Assembly: GCA_038233135.1 (NCBI GenBank)
Contig: JBBSMN010000034.1
Coordinates: 1 to 18,716, forward strand
Origin: JACCVL01 sp038233135
Lineage (GTDB): Bacteria > Actinomycetota > Actinomycetes > Propionibacteriales > Nocardioidaceae
Length of the DNA: 18,716 nucleotides
Reading direction: 5' to 3'
The translations under genes were made by a program, and so were the position numbers. Positions 8,288 to 14,288 of the stretch are shown one piece after another (within the stretch, counting starts at the first letter, position 1; every line of letters begins with the position of its first letter). A model generated the notes under the pieces. The model made no database searches, had not been told where the DNA came from, and saw nothing but the letters and a program-made list of their open reading frames with translations.

Positions 8288-9019
8288 TCAAGAGCAGCAC
8301 TGCAGGAAGCCGCGCAGCAGTGCGGTGCTGCCGTCCAGGTGCTCGGTCATCACCCGGCGCGCGGAGGCGGGGTCGCCCGCCACGATGGCGCGGACGATCT
8401 CGTCGTGCTGGCGGTCGGAGTGCTCGATGTTCGTGGCGAGCAGCGGGATGGCGTCGAGGAGCTCGTTGATCCGGGTACGCGCGTCGGCGACCGCGGCCGT
8501 GACCGACTTCGAGCCGGTGAGCTCGGCGACGGCCAGGTGCAGGCGGGAGTCGCAGCGCCGGTAGGCCTCGGGAACCGCCGTCACCGTCTGCGTCAGCATG
8601 GAGCGCAGGTGCAGCACGGCCGGCTCGGACAACGTTTTGGCAGCGGCCGCCTCCGCCGCTCCGGCCTCGAGCACCCGGCGGTAGGTGAGCACGTCCTCCA
8701 GGTCGTCGGTGCCCGGCGGGTGCACGTGGTCCAGAGCCTGCCGCCCAGGCGTGGACGTGATGCCGCGGACGAACGTCCCCCCGTAGCGGCCTCGTCGCGA
8801 CTCGACGTAGCCCGCCTCCTGGAGTGCGCGGATGGCCTCGCGCAGGGTGACCCTGCTCACGCCGAGCCGCAGCGCCAGCTCGCGCTCGGGTGGCAACCGC
8901 TCGCCCACCGGGACCACGCCGAGCTTGACCACCTGGAGCACCCGCTCGACGGTCTCCTCGAAGGCGTTGCCCTCGCGCACCGGGCGCAGCAGCGCGGCGT
9001 CAGCGCGCGCGACGGTCAT
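8288..9019 (-). CDS. FadR-subfamily GntR regulator of the ethanolamine cassette (EpuRI-like)
   Basis: A 243-residue regulator. The N-terminal winged helix-turn-helix spans about 42-84 (LPPERELALRLGVSRVTLREAIRALQEAGYV, shown here in part, with a GG wing near 80). The C-terminal all-helical FCD effector domain keeps the expected metal-binding residues Asp157, His161, His205 and His227. Such proteins are usually repressors released by a small carboxylate or pathway metabolite. The ATG at 9019 is preceded by a strong AGGAGGT. It is divergent from the glnA4-like gene with 165 bases between the starts, and a GntR-type protein (EpuRI) next to glnA4 is known in Streptomyces coelicolor. Control of both arms of the cassette is therefore likely, but is inferred from position. 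Confidence 0.9.
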   Translation of the reverse strand: MTVARADAALLRPVREGNAFEETVERVLQVVKLGVVPVGERLPPERELALRLGVSRVTLREAIRALQEAGYVESRRGRYGGTFVRGITSTPGRQALDHVHPPGTDDLEDVLTYRRVLEAGAAEAAAAKTLSEPAVLHLRSMLTQTVTAVPEAYRRCDSRLHLAVAELTGSKSVTAAVADARTRINELLDAIPLLATNIEHSDRQHDEIVRAIVAGDPASARRVMTEHLDGSTALLRGFLQCCS

Positions 9020-9079
9020 CGATGACCTCCTGGCGCCGGGGCGAGAGCGCTGCGCGGGACAGCGCCGCGGCCGCGACGA

Positions 9080-9109
9080 TTGACACGGAGCCTAAGCCGG
9101 TGCTTGTCT
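9080..9109 (+). promoter_or_regulatory. Candidate promoter of the glnA4-ALDH-SDR-hydrolase operon
   Basis: A perfect TTGACA lies at 9080-9085. Eighteen bases further is TTGTCT (9104-9109), a weak -10 of TnnnnT type. This sits in the divergent gap, about 75 bases before the chosen GTG of the ligase gene, and just upstream of a 22-bp inverted repeat. The -35 match is good, the -10 match poor. Confidence 0.4.
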
Positions 9110-9116
9110 CCCGACA

Positions 9117-9138
9117 AATGGCTCACCATCGAGCCATT
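9117..9138. promoter_or_regulatory. Inverted repeat, likely operator for the divergent GntR regulator
   Basis: Two perfect 8-base arms, AATGGCTC and GAGCCATT, are separated by six bases. The similarity continues outward as CGACA on the left and, offset by one base, CGACAC on the right. It starts eight bases after the candidate -10 box, overlapping the probable transcription start of the rightward operon, the usual place for a repressor site. Binding by the adjacent FadR-type protein is inferred. Confidence 0.5.
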
Positions 9139-9184
9139 GTGTCGCCGGACCACCAGCGACGACATCGAGGCTCGGGAGGCCCCC

Positions 9185-10549
9185 GTGAGTGCAGACGAGA
9201 ACAGACTGAGCGTCGAACGGCTGCGTGAGCACGTCGCGGCCGGGCGCGTGGACACCGTGGTGGTGGCCTTCCCCGACATGCAGGGCCGGCTGCAGGGCAA
9301 GCGCATCCACGCGCAGTTCTTCCTCGACACGGTGCTCACCGACGGCACCGAGGGGTGCAACTACATGTTGGCGGTCGACGTGGACATGAACACCGTCGAC
9401 GGCTATGCGATCAGCTCGTGGGAGCGCGGCTACGGCGACATGGAGTTCGTGCTCGACCTGTCCACGTTGCACCTGGAGCCGTGGCTGCCCGGCACCGCGG
9501 CGGTGATGTGCGACCTGGTTTGGCTGGACGCCCAGCACACGCCGGTCGCCGAAAGCCCGCGGGCGGTGCTGGGGCGTCAGGTCGCGAAGGCAGCCGAGCG
9601 AGACCTCGTCGCCTTTGCCGGCACCGAGCTGGAGTTCATCGTCTTCAACAACACCTTCGAGGACGCGTGGGACCGGCGCTACCTCGGGTTGACACCCGCC
9701 AACCAGTACAACGTCGACTACTCGCTGCTCGGCACCGCCCGGGTCGAGCCGTTGTTGCGCGACATCCGCAACGGCATGTACGAGGCCGGCCTGGTAGTGG
9801 AGTCGGCCAAGGGCGAGTGCAACCTCGGCCAGCACGAGATCGCGTTCAAGTTCGATGAGGTCGTCCGCACCGCCGACAACCACTCGGTCTACAAGAACGG
9901 CGCCAAGGAGATCGCGTCGCTGCACGGCAAGGCACTGACGTTCATGGCCAAGTTCGACGAGAACGAGGGCAACTCCTGCCACATCCACATGAGCCTGCGG
10001 GGCACAGACGGGTCCCCCGTCTTCGACGAGGGGGAGGGCCAGACACCGCTGTTCGAGCACTTCCTCGCTGGAATCCAGGACACCATGTGCGAGCTCACGT
10101 TGATGTACGCGCCGAACGTCAACTCCTACAAACGCTTCCAGCCCGGCAGCTTCGCGCCCACCTCGACGGCTTGGGGCTACGACAACCGCACCTGCTCGCT
10201 GCGCGTCGTCGGCCACGGCGGCGGCCTGCGGCTGGAGAATCGGCTGCCCGGTGGCGACGTGAACCCGTACCTCGCGATGGCCGCCATGCTCGGCAGCGGG
10301 CTGCGCGGTATCGAGAAGGAGCTGCCGCTAGGCCCGGCGATGGAGGGCAACGCCTACACCTCCGACCAACCCAAGGTGCCGACCACGCTGCGGGCGGCAC
10401 GTGATCTGTTCGCGGGGTCCGAGGTCGCTCGCGAGATCCTCGGCGACGAGGTGGTCGCGCACTACACCAACTACGCCGACGTGGAGCTGGCGGCGTACGA
10501 CGCGGCGGTGACCGACTGGGAGCGCGTGCGCGGCTTCGAGAGGCTCTGA
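9185..10549 (+). CDS. glnA4: GlnA4-like gamma-glutamylethanolamide synthetase (glutamine synthetase family)
   Basis: A 454-residue glutamine synthetase homologue, the usual length for the GlnA3/GlnA4/PuuA group. The beta-grasp segment is at about 25-40 (VVVAFPDMQGRLQGKR). Metal and glutamate sites appear as TELEF (147-151), Glu211, Glu219, the CHIHMS pair His266/His268, and arginines in SYKRF (317), DNRTCSLR (335, 340) and RLENR (353). The adenylylation tyrosine motif of true GlnA is not seen. The group ATP-dependently joins an amine to the gamma-carboxyl of glutamate; the S. coelicolor relative makes gamma-glutamylethanolamide. The GTG at 9185 is chosen because GGGAGG lies just upstream; the frame continues to 9080 but that part does not resemble the family. 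The neighbours are an ethanolamine permease and oxidation enzymes. A polyamine or other amine substrate is the main alternative. Confidence 0.9.
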   Translation: MSADENRLSVERLREHVAAGRVDTVVVAFPDMQGRLQGKRIHAQFFLDTVLTDGTEGCNYMLAVDVDMNTVDGYAISSWERGYGDMEFVLDLSTLHLEPWLPGTAAVMCDLVWLDAQHTPVAESPRAVLGRQVAKAAERDLVAFAGTELEFIVFNNTFEDAWDRRYLGLTPANQYNVDYSLLGTARVEPLLRDIRNGMYEAGLVVESAKGECNLGQHEIAFKFDEVVRTADNHSVYKNGAKEIASLHGKALTFMAKFDENEGNSCHIHMSLRGTDGSPVFDEGEGQTPLFEHFLAGIQDTMCELTLMYAPNVNSYKRFQPGSFAPTSTAWGYDNRTCSLRVVGHGGGLRLENRLPGGDVNPYLAMAAMLGSGLRGIEKELPLGPAMEGNAYTSDQPKVPTTLRAARDLFAGSEVAREILGDEVVAHYTNYADVELAAYDAAVTDWERVRGFERL

Positions 10550-10552
10550 GGC

Positions 10553-11926
10553 GTGAGCACCAGCACGTACGACGTCGTCGACCCGACGACGGAGCGGACC
10601 GTCACCACGGTCGACCTGTCGAGTGCGGAGCAGACCGACGAGGCGGTGAGAGTCGCCCACCGAGCGTTCGACGGTTGGCGGCAGGTCGAGCCCGCCGACC
10701 GGGGGCGGCTGCTGCGTCGTTTCGCCGAGGCAGTCGACGGTGCGACCGACGAGCTGGCCGCACTCGAGGTGACCAATGCGGGTCACACCATCGCCAATGC
10801 GCGCTGGGAGGCTGGCAACGTTCGCGACGTGCTGCAGTACTACGCCGCTGCACCCGAGCGTGCGTTCGGCCGGCAGATCCCCGTCGCCGGGGGCGTCGAC
10901 GTCACCTTCAAGGAGCCGCTCGGCGTCGTCGGCGTGATCGTGCCGTGGAACTTCCCGATGCCGATCCTCGGTTGGGGGGTCGCGCCGGCGCTGGCGGCAG
11001 GCAACACCGTGGTGGTCAAGCCAGCCGAGCTGACGCCGCTGACGGCGATCCGGATCGGCGAGCTTGCGCTCGAGGCCGGCCTCCCGCCGGGGGTGCTCAC
11101 GGTGCTGCCCGGCAAGGGGTCGGTGGTGGGGGAGCGGCTGGTGACCCACCCGCTGGTGCGCAAGGTCTGCTTCACCGGCTCGACCGCCGTCGGCACCAGG
11201 CTGCTGGCCCAGGCAGCCCCGCAGGTGAAGCCGGTCACCCTCGAGCTGGGTGGCAAGAGCGCGAACATCGTGTTCGCGGACGCTGACCTTGAGCGGGCCG
11301 CCGCGAGCGCACCCGGCGGGGCCTTCGACAACGCCGGCCAGGACTGCTGCGCCCGCAGCCGGATCCTGGTGCAGCGGTCCGCCTACGACCGCTTCCTCGA
11401 GCTGCTGGAGCCGGCGGTGGCCGCCGTCCAGGTCGCGGACCCGCGCGACGAGACGACCGACATGGGCCCGCTGATCAGCGCCGCGCACCGGGACCGGGTC
11501 GGCTCGTACGTCGAGGGCGACGGCGTGGACGTGGCGTTCCGCGGCAGGGCACCCGGCGGCGACGGTTTCTGGTACCCGCCGACGGTCGTGCTGCCTGGTG
11601 GCAGTGCCGACCGGGTGTGGCGCGAGGAGGTCTTCGGCCCAGTGGTGGCGGTGCTCCCCTTCGACGACGAGTCCGACGCGGTGGTGATGGCCAACGACAG
11701 CGAGCTGGGGCTGTCCGGGTCGATCTGGACTCGCGACGTCGGGCGGGCGCTGCGGGTGGCCCGCGGCGTGGAGGCTGGCAACCTGTCGGTCAACTCGCAT
11801 GCGTCCGTCCGCTACTCGACCCCGTTCGGCGGTTACAAGCAGTCCGGGCTGGGACGCGAACTCGGCCCGGACGCGCTGGACGCGTTCAGCGAGGTCAAGA
11901 ACGTGTTCATCGCCACCGAGCGTTGA
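10553..11926 (+). CDS. NAD(P)-dependent aldehyde dehydrogenase (AldC-like)
   Basis: A 457-residue aldehyde dehydrogenase with all hallmark residues: Asn133 in PWNFP, Lys156 in VVKPAELTP, FTGS (207-210), general base Glu231 in LELGGKS, and nucleophile Cys265 in GQDCCARSR. The PFGGYKQSG block near the C-terminus is also present. The GTG start lies only three bases after the ligase stop, so the genes are one operon. In this context it should oxidise the gamma-glutamyl aminoaldehyde made from gamma-glutamylethanolamide to gamma-glutamylglycine, the counterpart of PuuC in putrescine breakdown. That assignment is inferred; the M. tuberculosis glnA4 region likewise has an aldehyde dehydrogenase (aldC). 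The length is slightly below many family members because the N-terminus is short. Confidence 0.93.
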   Translation: MSTSTYDVVDPTTERTVTTVDLSSAEQTDEAVRVAHRAFDGWRQVEPADRGRLLRRFAEAVDGATDELAALEVTNAGHTIANARWEAGNVRDVLQYYAAAPERAFGRQIPVAGGVDVTFKEPLGVVGVIVPWNFPMPILGWGVAPALAAGNTVVVKPAELTPLTAIRIGELALEAGLPPGVLTVLPGKGSVVGERLVTHPLVRKVCFTGSTAVGTRLLAQAAPQVKPVTLELGGKSANIVFADADLERAAASAPGGAFDNAGQDCCARSRILVQRSAYDRFLELLEPAVAAVQVADPRDETTDMGPLISAAHRDRVGSYVEGDGVDVAFRGRAPGGDGFWYPPTVVLPGGSADRVWREEVFGPVVAVLPFDDESDAVVMANDSELGLSGSIWTRDVGRALRVARGVEAGNLSVNSHASVRYSTPFGGYKQSGLGRELGPDALDAFSEVKNVFIATER

Positions 11927-11964
11927 GGCTCCACCACCACAGCTGAAGGGCAGGGCTGCCACAC

Positions 11965-12741
11965 ATGATCACGCGCGAGGGTCGGCTGGAGGGCCGCACA
12001 GCGATCGTCACCGGAGGGTGCAGCGGCATCGGGCTGGCGACCGTACGGCGCTTCGCCGACGAGGGGGCAGACGTGGTGGTCGCCGACATCGACGACGACG
12101 GCGGCGCGGAAGTTGCTGCCGAGGTACGCGGCCACTACGTGCACTGTGACGTGACCGTCGCGGAGCAGATCACCGGCCTGGTCGCCGAGACTGTCGACCG
12201 CTACGGCAGCGTCGACGTTTCTGTGCACAACGCAGGCATCTCGCCGGTCGAGGACGGCTCGATCCTGGACACCGACCTGGCGGTGTGGCAGCGGGTGCAG
12301 GAGGTCAACGTCACGAGCGTCTACCGGTGCTGTCAGGCGGTGCTGCCGCAGATGCGCAAGCAAGGACGAGGCTCGATCATCAACACGGCCTCGTTCGTCG
12401 CGGTACTGGGGGCGGCGACCTCGCAGATTGACTACTCAGCTAGCCAGGGTGCGGTGCTGACGATGTCGCGCGAGCTGGGGGTGCAGTTCGCCCGCGACGG
12501 GATCCGGGTCAACGCCTTGTGCCCGGGCCCGGTCGACACGCCGTTGCTGCGCGACCTGTTCGCCTCCGACCCCGAACGGGCGCAGCGACGACTGGTGCAC
12601 GTGCCGATGGGCCGCTTCGCCGACCCCGTCGAGATCGCCAACGCCGCGCTGTTCCTGGCCAGTGACGAGTCGAGCTTCGTCACCGCCTCGACCTTCCTGG
12701 TGGACGGCGGGATCACCAGCGCCTACACGACTCCCCAATGA
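11965..12741 (+). CDS. SDR-family oxidoreductase of the ethanolamine cassette, catalytic Lys replaced by Gln
   Basis: A 258-residue classical SDR. It shows TGGCSGIG (17-24), Asp41 after the second strand (suggesting NAD preference), HNAG (88-91), Asn115, Ser143 and Tyr157, and ends with FLVDGG. The active-site motif reads YSASQ: residue 161, encoded by CAG at 12445-12447, is Gln where the family has Lys. A single base change from AAG would explain it. By position in the pathway it is a candidate for oxidising the hydroxyl of gamma-glutamylethanolamide to the aldehyde, as no other alcohol dehydrogenase is present, but the missing Lys casts doubt on normal activity. An SDR occupies the same place in the M. 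tuberculosis glnA4 region. The ATG follows a GAAGGGCAGGG-type site, and the stop overlaps the next gene. Confidence 0.9.
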   Translation: MITREGRLEGRTAIVTGGCSGIGLATVRRFADEGADVVVADIDDDGGAEVAAEVRGHYVHCDVTVAEQITGLVAETVDRYGSVDVSVHNAGISPVEDGSILDTDLAVWQRVQEVNVTSVYRCCQAVLPQMRKQGRGSIINTASFVAVLGAATSQIDYSASQGAVLTMSRELGVQFARDGIRVNALCPGPVDTPLLRDLFASDPERAQRRLVHVPMGRFADPVEIANAALFLASDESSFVTASTFLVDGGITSAYTTPQ

Positions 12742-13457
12742 GCCCGCCGGTCATCGGCATCACGGCGTACGTGGAGCCGGCGTCGTGGGCGGTGTGGCGC
12801 GACGTCGCGGCGGTCCTGGTGCCGCAGGCGTACGTGCGCCAGGTGCGGGCGGCCGGCGGCCTTCCGCTGGTGCTGCCACCCGCACCCCCCGACCCGTCCG
12901 ATGCGGAGGTGACCGCCTTGCTGGACCACGTGGACGGCGTGATCCTGTCCGGTGGTGCCGACGTCGAGCCTGCGCGCTACGGCGGGCGGCTGCATGCCTG
13001 CGCGCAACCGGCACGCCCCGACCGCGACGGCACCGAGCTGGCACTCGCCCGGCTGGCGCACGAGCGTGACCTGCCGCTGCTCGGCGTGTGCCGCGGCATG
13101 CAGGTCATGGCCGTGGCCGCCGGCGGCGCCCTGGAGCCGCACCTGCCCGACCGGATCGGCAGCGAGGCGCACTCGCCGGGTCCGGCGGTCTACGGCAGCC
13201 ATGGGGTGCGGACCCGCGCGGGGTCAAGGCTCGGTGCGATTCTCGGTGACTGGGTCGAGGTCGCGTCCTACCACCACCAGGGTGTGGTGGACCATCCGGG
13301 GCTCATGCCCTGCGCATGGGCCGACGATGACGTGCTGGAGGCCTTCGAGGACACCACGGCGCGGTTCCGGGTGGGCGTGCAGTGGCATCCGGAGGTCGGA
13401 TCGGATCCTCGGCTGTTCGAGGCGTTGGTGGCCACTTCGGCGATTCGGCGTGCGTGA
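12738..13457 (+). CDS. Gamma-glutamyl hydrolase, class I glutamine amidotransferase-like (PuuD type)
   Basis: A 239-residue member of the peptidase C26 / PuuD family. The nucleophile Cys118 sits in LGVCRGMQ, and His217 and Glu219 in VQWHPE complete the catalytic triad. LSGGADVEPARYG (70-82) and SYHHQGVV (177-184) are further family blocks. It starts inside the SDR stop (ATGA, four-base overlap), indicating translational coupling. PuuD cleaves gamma-glutamyl-GABA. Here the expected last step is hydrolysis of gamma-glutamylglycine to glutamate plus glycine, recycling the glutamate used by the ligase; this is inferred from context. It is the last gene of the rightward operon, and a GC-rich hairpin follows. 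Confidence 0.9.
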   Translation: MSPPVIGITAYVEPASWAVWRDVAAVLVPQAYVRQVRAAGGLPLVLPPAPPDPSDAEVTALLDHVDGVILSGGADVEPARYGGRLHACAQPARPDRDGTELALARLAHERDLPLLGVCRGMQVMAVAAGGALEPHLPDRIGSEAHSPGPAVYGSHGVRTRAGSRLGAILGDWVEVASYHHQGVVDHPGLMPCAWADDDVLEAFEDTTARFRVGVQWHPEVGSDPRLFEALVATSAIRRA

Positions 13458-13481
13458 CGTTGCAACTACGCCCACACTGGT

Positions 13482-13505
13482 GGCCGTTTCGCGGCCGCGA
13501 CGGCC
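13482..13505 (+). terminator. Candidate GC-rich hairpin after the ethanolamine operon
   Basis: GGCCG and CGGCC form the outer stem, and TCGC and GCGA the inner stem around a GGCC loop; two T residues bulge on the left. It lies 25 bases after the hydrolase stop, in a 72-base gap before the next gene. No T-tract follows, as is common for actinobacterial hairpins, so termination is only possible, not shown. Confidence 0.35.
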
Positions 13506-13529
13506 GGGTCCGATGATTGGTGGACGACG

Positions 13530-14288
13530 ATGTCCGACGGTGCGGAGCACGCACACCTGGGACTTCCCGACGAGGTGCAGGTCTGCTTGTTCGACCTTGA
13601 CGGGGTGCTCACCGACACCGCCGCCGTGCACGCCGCCGCGTGGGCGGAGATGTTCGACGCGTACCTGTCCGAGCGGGCTGAGCGCACGGGCGAGAGTTTC
13701 GTGGCCTTCAGCAGCGACGACTACATCTCGCACGTCGACGGCAAGCGCCGCGAAGACGGGGTGCGTGACTTCCTGACCTCCCGGGACATCGAGCTGCCCG
13801 AGGGCAGCCACGGCGACCCGCCCGAGGAGGAGACGATCAACGGTCTCGGCTCCCGCAAGAACGACATCGTGCACCGGCGCATCCGCGAGGACGGCGTGGT
13901 CGTGTTCGAGGGCTCGGTGGACTACGTCCGCAAGTGCCGAGCGGCCGGGCTCAGCACCGCGGTCGTGTCCTCGTCGGCGAACACCGAGGAGGTGCTCCAC
14001 GTCGTCGGGATCGGTGACCTCTTCGACGCCATCGTTGACGGAAACGTCGCCCGCGAGTGCGGCCTGCCGGGCAAGCCGGCACCGGACACCTTCGTCCATG
14101 CCGGACGCGAGCTGGGAGTCGGGCCGGCTCAGGCGGCGGTGTTCGAGGATGCCCTGGTCGGGGTCGAGGCCGGCCGTGCCGGTGGCTTCGGCATCGTGGT
14201 GGGCGTCGACCGGGTCGGGCAGGGAGAGGCGCTGCGCAGCCACGGAGCCGACGTCGTGGTCACCGACCTGGGGGAGCTGTTGACGTGA
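13530..14288 (+). CDS. Beta-phosphoglucomutase-like HAD hydrolase
   Basis: A 252-residue HAD-superfamily enzyme of the beta-phosphoglucomutase group. Motif I is FDLDGVLTDT (21-30, with nucleophile Asp22 and acid/base Asp24). Motif II is the VSSS run (146-149), motif III Lys182 in GKPAPD, and motif IV Glu206-Asp207 in FEDALVG. The cap contains DGKRREDGVRDFLTSR (70-85), characteristic of actinobacterial members paired with GH65 enzymes, such as Rv3400 beside Rv3401. It should convert beta-D-glucose 1-phosphate to glucose 6-phosphate through a 1,6-bisphosphate intermediate. Its stop overlaps the GTG of the GH65 gene by four bases (GTGA), so the two are translationally coupled. The ATG is preceded by GGTGGA. 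A plain sugar phosphatase is the alternative reading. Confidence 0.88.
   Translation: MSDGAEHAHLGLPDEVQVCLFDLDGVLTDTAAVHAAAWAEMFDAYLSERAERTGESFVAFSSDDYISHVDGKRREDGVRDFLTSRDIELPEGSHGDPPEEETINGLGSRKNDIVHRRIREDGVVVFEGSVDYVRKCRAAGLSTAVVSSSANTEEVLHVVGIGDLFDAIVDGNVARECGLPGKPAPDTFVHAGRELGVGPAQAAVFEDALVGVEAGRAGGFGIVVGVDRVGQGEALRSHGADVVVTDLGELLT

Noticed and set aside
9104..9117. TTGTC-N4-GACAA inverted repeat in the glnA4 promoter, resembling TTGTC-C-GACAA before the sulfatase
   Set aside because: The half-site spacing differs (four bases versus one), so one protein is unlikely to bind both; five-base arms are also easily due to chance.
10328..11962. Leftward open frame of about 544 codons opposite the aldehyde dehydrogenase
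   Set aside because: It is antisense to a gene with all catalytic residues of the ALDH family and has no recognisable features.
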